Source of the DNA: Acholeplasma oculi | GTDB lineage: Bacteria; Bacillota_I; Bacilli_A; Acholeplasmatales; Acholeplasmataceae | Reading direction: 5' to 3' | NCBI RefSeq assembly: GCF_900166985.1 | Contig: NZ_FUZK01000002.1 | Span: 291,999 to 355,998 of the forward strand | Length of the DNA stretch: 64,000 bases | Part shown: positions 22,829 to 32,544 of the stretch, one piece after another | How positions within the stretch are numbered: the first letter of the stretch is position 1 | How the letters are laid out: each line of letters opens with the position of its first letter | Notes under the pieces: model-generated | The model's database searches: none | Told to the model about the DNA's origin: nothing | Seen by the model: the letters and a program-made list of their open reading frames with translations, nothing else | Program-made: the position numbers and the translations under genes

Positions 22829-23754
22829 GATTCATTACCTTCCTTTAAGCCTAAAGCAATTTCACTTAATTTTTTAAAGCGATGATTTAAGCCAGATTTT
22901 GTAATAGTTTCTTGATAGGTTGCCTCAAAGTTTTCAATCAACTCATTTAAGGAGGCATCTGGGTTTTGTAGTCTTAAGTCAACAACTTGTTGAAGTTTCT
23001 CATTAAGTGGTACTCTATATTTTAAGATGAGTTCAATATCTTTAATTTGTTGATTGGCTGCAACGATTGTTTTTTTCTCGTTAGCTATCTCACAGTTCAG
23101 TATTCGATTAATCGAATTGTTAAAATCTCTTTTAATACGAATATCCTCATATTCAAATACAGTATCACTTGCACCTATAAGTCTTAAGAAATCCTCTATA
23201 TTGGATGCATCTTTTAAATATACAATAAATCCTTTTCTTCTTTTTGTTATTTTAGCGTTTAAATCAAACAGATTCATTAACTGTTGTATTTTCAAAATAA
23301 CATCCGAATTATCTCCGTATATTTCTAGGTGATATTCTGCTGTTTTTGGATCATTTACTGAGCCAGACGTCAAGAATGCACCTCTTAAATAACCTAGTTT
23401 AGTTTCAGGACTCTGTGTGAGTAAATCCGATTGATCATCCTCATTAAAAATACCATGTTCAAACTTAATCTGTTCAAGAGACTCTTTAACGCCTAATGCA
23501 ATTTGATATCCTTTTTTAAAGTTACCTTGTTTTTTAGTGAGTAATGTATTCTCAATTTTATACTGTCTTTTAAGCATTGTTAAAAAACGTCTTGAAACGG
23601 TTGGATTATTTGATTTAAACCAAAGTGTTTGTTCATGGTTTGAAATACTTAACTCAGAAGCAAGGTCAAACATAGCAGATAACTCTGCTAATTGTTCTTC
23701 ATTGGTTGTATTAAGTTGTGAGAGTTCTTCTTTAACAATTTTAGCAAAACTCAA
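22825..23754 (-). CDS. whiA: WhiA, DNA-binding protein
   Basis: A 309-residue WhiA with an N-terminal homing-endonuclease-like (LAGLIDADG-derived) domain ('TKLGYLRGAFLTSGSVNDP', 'YHLEIYGDN') and a C-terminal helix-turn-helix ('NRILNCEIANEKKTIVAANQ', 'NPDASLNELIENF', 'ITKSGLNHRFKKLSEIA'). In Firmicutes WhiA influences cell division and chromosome segregation. The best start is TTG at 23754, giving the canonical (M)SFAKIVKEEL N-terminus, with AAGAAGGGAT upstream. It sits between trxB and acpS; the close whiA-trxB-lgt-hprK order is common in Firmicutes. Confidence 0.93.
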   Translation of the reverse strand: MSFAKIVKEELSQLNTTNEEQLAELSAMFDLASELSISNHEQTLWFKSNNPTVSRRFLTMLKRQYKIENTLLTKKQGNFKKGYQIALGVKESLEQIKFEHGIFNEDDQSDLLTQSPETKLGYLRGAFLTSGSVNDPKTAEYHLEIYGDNSDVILKIQQLMNLFDLNAKITKRRKGFIVYLKDASNIEDFLRLIGASDTVFEYEDIRIKRDFNNSINRILNCEIANEKKTIVAANQQIKDIELILKYRVPLNEKLQQVVDLRLQNPDASLNELIENFEATYQETITKSGLNHRFKKLSEIALGLKEGNES

Positions 23755-23772
23755 ATTTTTTCAAATCCCTTC

Positions 23773-24684
23773 TTATTCATGTTGGTTTTCTAAATACTTA
23801 ATAATGTTTTGTGTTGCAATTGCACCGTCACTAACTGCAGTTACTATTTGTCGAATCTTTTTTACATTACAGTCTCCAGCAGAAAAGATTCCTGGAACTT
23901 TAGTTTCAAATGTATCAGATACTTCGACATAACCCATTGAATTGGTAATGTTTAAATCACTAACAAACGTTGTAATAGGTACAAGTCCGATATATTCAAA
24001 AACACCATCCGCTTGGATATCTTTAAATCCTTCTTTGGTTTGTATACGAGCGCCTTCTAATTGTGCGTCTCCTAAAAACTCTTTTACTTCTGCATTATAA
24101 ATAATATCCACATTTTTTGCTTGCTTTAAGAGTTCAACAGCTTTTGGGTCTGCTGTTAAATGATCTAGATTTTGGACAACGGTAATATGGGTTGCAATAT
24201 TGGTTAAGAATAAGGATTCTTCAACTGCACTGTTTCCGCCACCCACAACAATAACCTTTTTATCTTTATATAAAGGACCATCACATATTGCACACCATGA
24301 AATACCATTAGCTTGAAATTTATCTTCATTCGGTACACCTAAACTTCTTGGAACTACACCTGTTGCTATTAAAACTGTTTTTGTTTGATATATTCCATTT
24401 TCTGTATGTACTTCTTTTATTTTTCCTAAATCAATAACATTTTTAACTTCTTCAAATGTTACAGGTACACCTAACTCAAGAACATGTTCAAACATGTTGG
24501 TTGCCAGTTCATATCCAGAAAGTTTTTTAAATCCTGGATAGTTTTCAACTTCAAATGTATTAACAATTTGCCCGCCTGGAGCACCTTTTTCAAACATCAT
24601 CACATTTAAGTTTGCACGTTTCGCATAGATTGCTGCTGTCATGCCTGCTGGACCTGAACCAATAATTAATACATCATAAATCAT
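23773..24684 (-). CDS. trxB: Thioredoxin reductase
   Basis: A 303-residue FAD/NADPH flavoenzyme that reduces thioredoxin. The FAD site is 'IIGSGPAGMTAAIYAKRANL'; the redox-active disulfide is 'SWCAICDGPLYKDK' (CxxC); the NADPH site is 'VIVVGGGNSAVEESLFL'; and the C-terminal FAD motif is 'PGIFSAGDCNVKKIRQIVTA'. All key residues are present. It begins nine bases after the lgt fusion stop. Confidence 0.95.
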   Translation of the reverse strand: MIYDVLIIGSGPAGMTAAIYAKRANLNVMMFEKGAPGGQIVNTFEVENYPGFKKLSGYELATNMFEHVLELGVPVTFEEVKNVIDLGKIKEVHTENGIYQTKTVLIATGVVPRSLGVPNEDKFQANGISWCAICDGPLYKDKKVIVVGGGNSAVEESLFLTNIATHITVVQNLDHLTADPKAVELLKQAKNVDIIYNAEVKEFLGDAQLEGARIQTKEGFKDIQADGVFEYIGLVPITTFVSDLNITNSMGYVEVSDTFETKVPGIFSAGDCNVKKIRQIVTAVSDGAIATQNIIKYLENQHE

Positions 24685-24693
24685 GAAATCACC

Positions 24694-26223
24694 TCAAAGT
24701 ATATATAATATTTTTTCTAAATCATCCACTAAATAATCTGGTTTAGATGCAAGTAAAGCTTCTAAATGCGTTGTATATGAAACACCAATGGATGGAATTC
24801 CAAGTGCTTTTGCTGCTTCTATATCAAATGGGTGATCTCCTACATAAAACGCTCTATCTTTACTTACTTCTAGTTTTTCTAGTGCGAGTTTTAATGGAAG
24901 TGGATCTGGTTTATGTTTAGGTGTGTCATCACTACCAATAATACAGTCCACATATTCTAATAAATCATTTTGACTTAAACCTAGTTTTACAAAGTAATTT
25001 TGTTTGCTTGAAACAATTCCAATTTTGTAGTTGTGTGATTTTAAAATTTGGAATAATTCTTTAGCATGTGGAAATGCCTTCACACCATCTTTTTCATGAT
25101 TTTCACGGTTAAAGTTTCGGTATGTTTCAATCATTTCTAAAATACGGGTTGGGTCTTTTTCATACCAACCAAAGCTTTCGTTTAATGTAGGTCCTACAAA
25201 TGGTTTTAATTCTTTTTCTGTTAATTTTAATTCCGGGAAATAGACTGCAAAGGTTTGTCTAAGTGTTTTATAAATGATTTGAATGGTATCAATTACTGTA
25301 CCATCTAAATCAAATAAGACTGCTTTTAGACTTGCTTGATTATAAGGTCCCATCTCTTTAGCATATATACGCTTACCTATAAATATAGCAAGACCTGCAA
25401 GGATTAATCCAACGGATGTTGCAATACTTACTGGAATATTAAAGAGCATTAATGGTTCTGGAACACCGCTTGACATTCTTAAAATCTCATTAGGAATTCT
25501 ACCAATACCATACCAAACTAAGTAAAAGGAAACAATATCACCAATTTTAACAAACTTTTGTTTTCTAAATGCAAGAATTAAAATAAGACCGATTAAATTC
25601 CAAATGCTTTCATATAAGAATGTTGGGTGATGTAGTTTATTTCCAAAGACCATGTTATCTTTAATGAATGCTGGTAACCAATCTAAACTTGCAACTTCAG
25701 GACCATATAATTCACGGTTCATGAAATTACCCCATCGACCTAATGTTTGTCCGATTAAAAATCCCGGAGCTACCAAATCAAGAATTAAAAAATAATTGAC
25801 TTTCTTATATTTCGTATATAAAATTAACCCTAAAAATACAGCTATAATCGCTCCATGAATACCTAAACCACCTCTTGTTAAATCAAATGCTTGTAAAGGA
25901 TCATTTGTGTATCTGTCTAAATTAAAGATCACGTACCAAAGTCTGGCACCTGCAAGTGCAGATGGAATAAAAATTAATAATCCATCCCAAATAATATTTG
26001 GATCCATATTAAATCGTTTCAGTTCAATAAATGCTAAGATACCACCAAATACGATACCAGTTAAGATGAAGACTGCATACCACTGTACACCAAAGGACCC
26101 CAATCTAAATGCTGTACTACTATAAGGTGCAGCACCACGTGTTGCAATTAATACTAATACTAAGAATGTAAGTAACATTCCACCGTATACAAAATAATTT
26201 TGATATTTCTTAAAAGTTTTCAT
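24694..26223 (-). CDS. lgt: Fusion: prolipoprotein diacylglyceryl transferase plus HAD phosphatase (PpaX-like)
   Basis: A 509-residue fusion starting at ATG 26223, nine bases after GGAG. Residues about 1-290 are Lgt, which attaches diacylglycerol to lipobox cysteines: several membrane helices, the signature 'TLGRWGNFMNRELYGPE', 'HHPTFLYESIWN' and 'YGIGRIPNEILRM'. Residues about 300-505 are a HAD-superfamily phosphatase: motif I 'AVLFDLDGTVIDT', motif II 'IGIVSSKQ', lysine in 'TPKHKPDPLPLKLAL', motif III 'YVGDHPFDIEAAKALGI'. In Bacillus-type genomes hprK, lgt and ppaX are separate neighbours, so here two adjacent genes have joined. PpaX hydrolyses pyrophosphate made by HprK. The N-terminus overlaps the hprK end. 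Confidence 0.93.
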   Translation of the reverse strand: MKTFKKYQNYFVYGGMLLTFLVLVLIATRGAAPYSSTAFRLGSFGVQWYAVFILTGIVFGGILAFIELKRFNMDPNIIWDGLLIFIPSALAGARLWYVIFNLDRYTNDPLQAFDLTRGGLGIHGAIIAVFLGLILYTKYKKVNYFLILDLVAPGFLIGQTLGRWGNFMNRELYGPEVASLDWLPAFIKDNMVFGNKLHHPTFLYESIWNLIGLILILAFRKQKFVKIGDIVSFYLVWYGIGRIPNEILRMSSGVPEPLMLFNIPVSIATSVGLILAGLAIFIGKRIYAKEMGPYNQASLKAVLFDLDGTVIDTIQIIYKTLRQTFAVYFPELKLTEKELKPFVGPTLNESFGWYEKDPTRILEMIETYRNFNRENHEKDGVKAFPHAKELFQILKSHNYKIGIVSSKQNYFVKLGLSQNDLLEYVDCIIGSDDTPKHKPDPLPLKLALEKLEVSKDRAFYVGDHPFDIEAAKALGIPSIGVSYTTHLEALLASKPDYLVDDLEKILYIL

Positions 26224-27163
26224 CGTCGTCATCTCCTTTAGATGCAGCTTTAGTTGCAACATTCTTAATCAATTCTTCTGCTGCATTATATCCTAAGTAT
26301 TTCAACTTTTGATTCATGGCTGCAGACTCTACTAATGTTGCATTATTTCTACCAGGTAATACAGGAATTGTCATCTTTGGAATCTTAGAGCCAAAGATTG
26401 CATATGTTTCAGTTTCAAGACCAAGTCGGTCATAGTTTTTAGATTGATCCCAATGTTCAAGTTCAATAACAAGTCTAATTTTTTTATTTTCTCTAAATGC
26501 GCCTGCACCTAGCATTTGAACAACATCCACAATACCAATACCTCTAATCTCTAAATAGCGCTCAATAATTTTAGGTGCTTGACCAATTAATATCCCTGGA
26601 GCTGTTTCATAAACATCGACTCGGTCATCCGCAACTAAAATATGATTTCTTTTAATTAGTTCTAATGCAGTTTCTGATTTACCTACACCAGACTTACCAA
26701 TAATTAAAGTTCCTAGTCCATAAATATCTAATAGTGTTCCATGGATTGTTTCTCTTGGTGCAAGTGCACTTCTTAAATACGCATAAAGTTTGGAGTTAAT
26801 AGGTGTTGTACGTTCATTAGAATGATAGATTGGCACATCGTACTTATTGGATAGTGTTTTAAAATATTCAGGTATTTCAACATTCACACTAAATATAACT
26901 GCGGGTGGTAATAATTTTAAAACTGCATCGACACGTTTGATTTGTGTATCTTCATCGAGTAACATTAAAAAGTGTGCTTCTTTAGACCCAATTAATAAGA
27001 TACGCTCTGGATCATAAAAATCAAGGAATCCAGCGAACTCTACACCTGGTCTTGCTAGCATTTCAACAGAGACTCTTCTATCTTCTCCTTTACCTCCAGC
27101 AATTAAATTCAGTTCCATATCTTTAGCAATTTTCTTAACAGAAATTGTTCTTGTATAAGCCAT
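26210..27163 (-). CDS. hprK: HPr kinase/phosphorylase
   Basis: A 317-residue bifunctional enzyme that phosphorylates and dephosphorylates HPr on serine to control carbon use. The P-loop is 'IIGKSGVGKSETALEL', followed by 'ILVADDRVDVYE'; the family signature 'LEIRGIGIVDV' is present; and 'PVLPGRNNATLVESAAMN' is near the end. The C-terminus ends in an acidic 'GDDDDENF'. ATG 27163 is chosen because AAGGGGG precedes it. Its last 14 bases overlap the lgt start, so the two are coupled. Confidence 0.95.
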   Translation of the reverse strand: MAYTRTISVKKIAKDMELNLIAGGKGEDRRVSVEMLARPGVEFAGFLDFYDPERILLIGSKEAHFLMLLDEDTQIKRVDAVLKLLPPAVIFSVNVEIPEYFKTLSNKYDVPIYHSNERTTPINSKLYAYLRSALAPRETIHGTLLDIYGLGTLIIGKSGVGKSETALELIKRNHILVADDRVDVYETAPGILIGQAPKIIERYLEIRGIGIVDVVQMLGAGAFRENKKIRLVIELEHWDQSKNYDRLGLETETYAIFGSKIPKMTIPVLPGRNNATLVESAAMNQKLKYLGYNAAEELIKNVATKAASKGDDDDENF

Positions 27164-27165
27164 CT

Positions 27166-27669
27166 TTAAATACCCCCTTGTATCCAATGTGCTCGTCTAA
27201 TATACATTGTAAATAATAATCTTATTAACATAAATAATACCGTAAAGGATAAGATATTGGTTGCCTCAAACAGAAACGATACTTGAGGCATCATGAGGTC
27301 AACCAATAAGAATACCGATACATTGACTAAAAAGAATACAACAATTAATAAATAAGGTTGAATTCTATGAATCAGTAGAAATAATGAAAGTTTTATAAAT
27401 ATTTCTACAAGCGTTGATAATATGAAAAATATGATAAAGGATACAACATCTTGAAATCCTATAATCGGATAAAACCTAGAAGTAAGTCCAACCAAAATGG
27501 TTGCTACAGCAAAATTTGTAATCGTTAAAATTAAAATATGTTTTGAAAATTCACGGTGTAATACAACACCTAACATATATGCATAAAGAAAGGGACCTTT
27601 CTTTATGATTTGTTTTATTTTTTCTTCATTTGGTTGATTTGAGTTTTGATCATCATTATCTTGTTTCAT
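27166..27669 (-). CDS. Four-helix membrane protein upstream of hprK
   Basis: A 167-residue protein: a hydrophilic N-terminus rich in N, D, Q and K, then four hydrophobic helices at about residues 42-64, 70-95, 100-122 and 128-155. In some Firmicutes the interval between uvrA and hprK holds small membrane proteins such as YvlD, and this gene sits in the same place. The sequence similarity is too weak for me to assign it. The start overlaps uvrA's stop by four bases and the end lies just before hprK. Confidence 0.7.
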   Translation of the reverse strand: MKQDNDDQNSNQPNEEKIKQIIKKGPFLYAYMLGVVLHREFSKHILILTITNFAVATILVGLTSRFYPIIGFQDVVSFIIFFILSTLVEIFIKLSLFLLIHRIQPYLLIVVFFLVNVSVFLLVDLMMPQVSFLFEATNILSFTVLFMLIRLLFTMYIRRAHWIQGGI

Positions 27670-30497
27670 GACGACTTCTCCTTAAAAAGAATATCTTTTA
27701 AGTATCTTCCTGTATAACTCTTCGTATTCATTGCAAGTTCTTCAGGTGTTCCACTTCCAACAATATATCCACCTTTTTCTCCACCTTCAGGACCTAAGTC
27801 AATAATGAAATCTGCATTCTTAATCACATCAAGATTGTGTTCTATGACAACCATTGTAGCACCTTGGTCTACAATTTGATGTAAAACAGAAACTAACTTT
27901 TTAACATCATCTGTATGAAGTCCTGTTGTTGGTTCATCTAATATATATAATGTTTTAGGTGTAATACGTTTGTATAATTCACTTGCAAGTTTTACTCTTT
28001 GTGCCTCACCACCTGAAAGGGTTGGTGCGGATTGTCCTAGCTTAATATAACCAAGACCTACATCTTGAATGGTACTTAATTGTTTATGAATCTTTGGATG
28101 GTTCTCAAAAAATTCCACAGCATCATCAATTGTTAAATCAAGAACTTCTGCAATATTTTTTCCTCTGTATTTAATTTGAAGTGTTTCGTGATTATACCTT
28201 GTACCTCCACAAACTTCACATGGAACATAAACATCTGGTAAGAAGTGCATACTAATTTTTTTAACACCATCACCATTACAATGTTCACAACGTCCGCCTC
28301 GAACGTTAAATGAGAATCTACCTTTTTTATATCCTCTCATCTTTGCTTCATTTGTCATAGAAAATACATCTCTTATATCATCAAAGACTCCAGTATAGGT
28401 TGCGGGATTACTTCTTGGATTATATCCGATTGGTGACTGAGATATTTCAATAATCTTATCAATATATCCATAGTCTTGAATTAAATCATGTGTACCTGCA
28501 AGTTCTTTTGTTCTATAGAGTTTTTGACGTAAACCTTTCATTAGAATTTCATTAACTAATGTAGATTTACCACTACCTGAAACACCTGTAACTAGGGTCA
28601 GTTTATTTAACGGTATCGCAACCGTTACATTTTTTAAATTGTTTTCTCTAGCGCCAATGATCATGATGTCTTTTTGGACACCTGCTCTTCTTTCTTTAGG
28701 AATTGGAACTTCGAGTTCTCCAGTTAAATATTTACCAGTTAAACTTTTCTTATTATCCATGACCTCTTGAGGTGTACCACTTGCAACCACATAACCACCA
28801 TGGATACCAGCACCTGGTCCGATATCAACTAAATAATCGGATTCTAACATCGTATCATGGTCATGTTCAACAACAATTAAGGTATTTCCTAAGTCTCTCA
28901 TTTTCTTTAATGAGTTAATCAGTCTTTCATTATCCTTTTGATGTAAACCAATACTTGGTTCATCTAAAACATATAAAACACCGGATAACTTAGAACCTAT
29001 TTGTGTGGCTAAACGGATACGCTGTGCTTCCCCACCTGAAAGCGTTCCTGCACTTCTTGCAAGATTTAAATATCCTAATCCTACATCGTTTAAGAAATTA
29101 AGTCTGTGTCCAATTTCTTCTAGTAAGAGTTTGGCTATTTTTTGTTGCTCCGTATTGAGTTCTAGTTTTGTAATAAATACTTCTAAATCCTCAATAGATT
29201 TTTCCATCATTTGGCTAATATTTAAGCTGTTTACTTTAACAGATAATGCAGCCTCATTTAAACGATGTCCCTTACATTTAGGACACGTAGATTCAGACAT
29301 AAATGTCTCAATCCATTTTCTTATCCAATCGGATGTTGTTTCTAAGTATCTTCTATTTAAGTTTGGAATAATACCTTCAAACTTTTGAGTCTTATCATAG
29401 TGTCTACCACCGGTAGATGTCAATTTAAAGCGAATTTCTTCTTTTGTACCGTATAAAATAATATCTAGCTTATCATCAGGAATTTCTCTGATTGGTTGAT
29501 AAGGGTCAATACCATAATGTGCACAAACCGTTTCGATTTCTTGAACGTTTAAATTATTTTCATCTGCATATTTGTAAGGTAAAATACCACCATCTAAAAT
29601 TGCTTTTTCAGGATTAATGACTAAAGCTTTAGCAACTTCTAATTTTAATCCTAAACCATTACAATAACTACATGCACCAATAGGTGTATTAAATGAAAAT
29701 AATCTAGGCTCTAATTCAGGAATTGTAAAATCAATACCTTCACAGTAATAGTTTTCACTAAAATTAATAACTTCATGGTCATTAATAATAATTCTTGTTT
29801 TTCCTTCACCGTATTTTGATGCTAATTCCATTGCATCAAATACTCTTGAACGAATGTCATCTTTAATAACCACACGGTCAATAACAACAGCAATATCATG
29901 GAATTTGTTTTTATCAAGTTCTTCCATTTCTTCAATTAAAACAACTTTACCATCTACCCAAATTCTAGTAAATCCATCTTTTAACCATTGTTGTAGTTTA
30001 TCTTTGTGTGTTCCCTTTTGTCTTTCAACTGTAGGTGCAACGATAATGACTTTAGAGCCTTCCTTGATTTGCATGACACGTTCAGTCATTTCTTCAATCG
30101 TTTGTTTGGTTACAGGAGTATCAGAACCTGGACAATAAGGAGTTCCTACACGTGCATAAAGTAATCTAAAATAATCATAAATTTCTGTAACTGTTCCAAC
30201 GGTTGATCTTGGATTATTAGAAGTTGTTCTTTGATCAATAGAAATACTTGGTGATAACCCATCAATAGAATCTACATCTGGTTTTTCATAGTTACCTAAG
30301 AACTGTCTTGCATAACTTGAAAGGGACTCCATATATCTTCGTTGACCTTCTTGATATATTGTTTCAAATGCTAAACTCGATTTACCGCTACCAGAAACAC
30401 CTGTCATAACAACAAGTTTATTTTTAGGTATATCTAAATCGATATTTTTTAAATTGTTTTCTCTTGCACCTTTAACTCTTATCCAGTCATTATTCAT
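27666..30497 (-). CDS. uvrA: Excinuclease ABC subunit A
   Basis: A 943-residue UvrA, full length, the damage-sensing ATPase of nucleotide excision repair. It has two ABC modules: Walker A 'VMTGVSGSGKSSLAFET' and 'LVTGVSGSGKSTLVNEI'; signatures 'TLSGGEAQRIRLATQIGS' and 'TLSGGEAQRVKLASEL'; and two zinc sites, 'CSYCNGLG' with 'CPKCKGHRL' regions, and 'CEHCNGDG...CEVCGG'. UvrB and UvrC are not in the window. It overlaps ligA (eight bases) and the following membrane gene (four bases), making one repair-centred operon. Confidence 0.97.
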   Translation of the reverse strand: MNNDWIRVKGARENNLKNIDLDIPKNKLVVMTGVSGSGKSSLAFETIYQEGQRRYMESLSSYARQFLGNYEKPDVDSIDGLSPSISIDQRTTSNNPRSTVGTVTEIYDYFRLLYARVGTPYCPGSDTPVTKQTIEEMTERVMQIKEGSKVIIVAPTVERQKGTHKDKLQQWLKDGFTRIWVDGKVVLIEEMEELDKNKFHDIAVVIDRVVIKDDIRSRVFDAMELASKYGEGKTRIIINDHEVINFSENYYCEGIDFTIPELEPRLFSFNTPIGACSYCNGLGLKLEVAKALVINPEKAILDGGILPYKYADENNLNVQEIETVCAHYGIDPYQPIREIPDDKLDIILYGTKEEIRFKLTSTGGRHYDKTQKFEGIIPNLNRRYLETTSDWIRKWIETFMSESTCPKCKGHRLNEAALSVKVNSLNISQMMEKSIEDLEVFITKLELNTEQQKIAKLLLEEIGHRLNFLNDVGLGYLNLARSAGTLSGGEAQRIRLATQIGSKLSGVLYVLDEPSIGLHQKDNERLINSLKKMRDLGNTLIVVEHDHDTMLESDYLVDIGPGAGIHGGYVVASGTPQEVMDNKKSLTGKYLTGELEVPIPKERRAGVQKDIMIIGARENNLKNVTVAIPLNKLTLVTGVSGSGKSTLVNEILMKGLRQKLYRTKELAGTHDLIQDYGYIDKIIEISQSPIGYNPRSNPATYTGVFDDIRDVFSMTNEAKMRGYKKGRFSFNVRGGRCEHCNGDGVKKISMHFLPDVYVPCEVCGGTRYNHETLQIKYRGKNIAEVLDLTIDDAVEFFENHPKIHKQLSTIQDVGLGYIKLGQSAPTLSGGEAQRVKLASELYKRITPKTLYILDEPTTGLHTDDVKKLVSVLHQIVDQGATMVVIEHNLDVIKNADFIIDLGPEGGEKGGYIVGSGTPEELAMNTKSYTGRYLKDILFKEKSS

Positions 30498-32469
30498 CTG
30501 TCTTCACCTTGAATTCTTCTTCATTCATCACATATACACCCAGTTCTATGGCTTTTTTGAGCTTAGAACCTGCATCACTTCCTGCTAATAGAATATTGGT
30601 TTTAGCAGAAACAGAACTTGTAACTTTACCACCTAATTTTTCTATTAAAGCACTTGCTTGATCTCTTGAATAACCTTGAAGCGTACCTGTAATAACAAAA
30701 ATCTTACCATTAAACTCATGAGGTTTAACCTCATCTTGATGATACGTTAAATTAAGTCCTAAGGATTTTAATTCATCAAGCATCTCAAGTTGTTTATGTT
30801 GACTAAAATAATTTTCAACAGACTGTGCAATTTCAGGACCAATATCTGGTATTTGAATCAAATCTTCATATGTTGCTTGTTTGAGTTGATCGATTGAAGG
30901 ATATGCTTTGAGTAATGTTTTAGCAACCTTAGCCCCAACATGTTTAATCCCTAGACCAAATAATAAACGGTCGAGTGGTTGTTGTTTAGATTTTTCAATC
31001 GCGTCTAATATCTTTTGAACCTTTTTATCACCAAAACCAGGAAGTTCCATAATGGATGATTTATATTGATTCAGTTTATAAATATCAGGTATGGTTTGTA
31101 GGAATGTTTGATCATGTAGTGTTTCAACAACTTTTTCCCCAAGTGTATCGATATCCATAGCTACTCGACTCGCAAAATGTATAAGCGCAAAAATATTTTT
31201 TCCACTACATTCAGGGTTTTGACAGTAATAATCTGCCTCCCCTTCTTTTCTTACTAATAATGAACCACATACTGGACATAAACTTATCATCTCAAAGGGT
31301 TGTTGATGTGTTCTTTTATCTAAATCAACAGAAATAACTTCTGGAATAATTTCTCCTGCTTTATGTACCCAAACCGTATCTCCAACACGGATATCTTTAG
31401 ATTTTATATAATCCTCATTATGAAGTGTTGCTCTCGAGACTAAAGAACCTGATATAAAAACAGGTTCTAATTCTGCAACAGGTGTGATGACACCCGTTCT
31501 TCCAACTTGAAACACAATATCATTAATTGTTGTTTGTTGTTTTTCTGCTTCAAATTTATAAGCAGTTGCATATTTTGGTGCTTTTGCTGTTGTACCAATG
31601 AAGTCGTATAAACGTAGTTCATTGACCTTTATAACAACACCATCTGTATCATATGGTAATGTTTTTCTTAAATCATCATAGATTTCAATGTTTTGTTTAA
31701 GTTCATGAATATCTCTTGCTTGTTTGTCATTTGGATTGACTGGAAACCCTAATTTTTTTAATAATTCTAATACTTCTTTTTGTGTTGATACGTAGGATGG
31801 TGCATTAACAATTGCATATGTAAACAAACTCAAATCTCTTTTAGCTGTTACTTTAGTATCTAATTGTCTAATCGTTCCTGCAGCAGCATTTCTAGGATTT
31901 GCAAATAACTCTAAACCTTTTTCAAGTCGCTCTTCATTACTCTTTTTAAATGCTTGGTGAGACATATATATTTCACCACGAACTTCAATATCGATGGGTT
32001 CTTTTAGTTCTAAAGGTAGTGATTTAATTGTTTTTGCATTTAAGGTAATATCTTCACCAATCTGTCCATTACCTCTTGTTGCAGCTTTTTTAAATTTCCC
32101 TTGTTCATAAATTAAAGTTACTGCTAATCCATCAATTTTAAGTTCAGTTAAAAAAGTTGCCTCATCTGTAACTTTTTCAATGCGGTCAACGAAACTTGCT
32201 AACTCATCAAAATTAAATACATTTCCTAGACTCATCATCGGTACTGTGTGTTTAAATTTATTGAATCCATCCAGTACAACACCACCAACTTTTTTACTTG
32301 GTGAACCTTCATCATCATATTCAGGATATTGGGTTTCTAACTCGATGAGTTCATGCATCAATTGATCATACTTAAAATCCGACATTGTCGGTTTATCCAG
32401 TGTATGATACTGATAATTAGCATCATTAATTAATTTTCTTAGTTCTAAAATTTTATCTAATACGTTCAT
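30490..32469 (-). CDS. ligA: NAD-dependent DNA ligase
   Basis: A 659-residue LigA that seals nicks using NAD. In order: domain Ia, the adenylation lysine in 'TELKIDGLAVTLIYEQ', 'NPRNAAAGTIRQLD', OB-fold 'FQVGRTGVITPVAEL', the zinc finger 'LCPVCGS...YYCQNPEC', helix-hairpin-helix repeats ('LPGFGDKKVQKIL', 'FGLGIKHVGAKVA'), and a C-terminal BRCT domain ('FVITGTLQGYSRDQASALIE'). The start is ATG 32469, after AGGTGAAAG. It overlaps uvrA and probably heads this operon. Confidence 0.97.
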   Translation of the reverse strand: MNVLDKILELRKLINDANYQYHTLDKPTMSDFKYDQLMHELIELETQYPEYDDEGSPSKKVGGVVLDGFNKFKHTVPMMSLGNVFNFDELASFVDRIEKVTDEATFLTELKIDGLAVTLIYEQGKFKKAATRGNGQIGEDITLNAKTIKSLPLELKEPIDIEVRGEIYMSHQAFKKSNEERLEKGLELFANPRNAAAGTIRQLDTKVTAKRDLSLFTYAIVNAPSYVSTQKEVLELLKKLGFPVNPNDKQARDIHELKQNIEIYDDLRKTLPYDTDGVVIKVNELRLYDFIGTTAKAPKYATAYKFEAEKQQTTINDIVFQVGRTGVITPVAELEPVFISGSLVSRATLHNEDYIKSKDIRVGDTVWVHKAGEIIPEVISVDLDKRTHQQPFEMISLCPVCGSLLVRKEGEADYYCQNPECSGKNIFALIHFASRVAMDIDTLGEKVVETLHDQTFLQTIPDIYKLNQYKSSIMELPGFGDKKVQKILDAIEKSKQQPLDRLLFGLGIKHVGAKVAKTLLKAYPSIDQLKQATYEDLIQIPDIGPEIAQSVENYFSQHKQLEMLDELKSLGLNLTYHQDEVKPHEFNGKIFVITGTLQGYSRDQASALIEKLGGKVTSSVSAKTNILLAGSDAGSKLKKAIELGVYVMNEEEFKVKTDE

Positions 32470-32544
32470 AACTTTCACCTACCCTTAATTATACCACGCA
32501 ACCGCATGTTTCATAGGTGATTTTAAGCTCATAAAATGTTTTTC

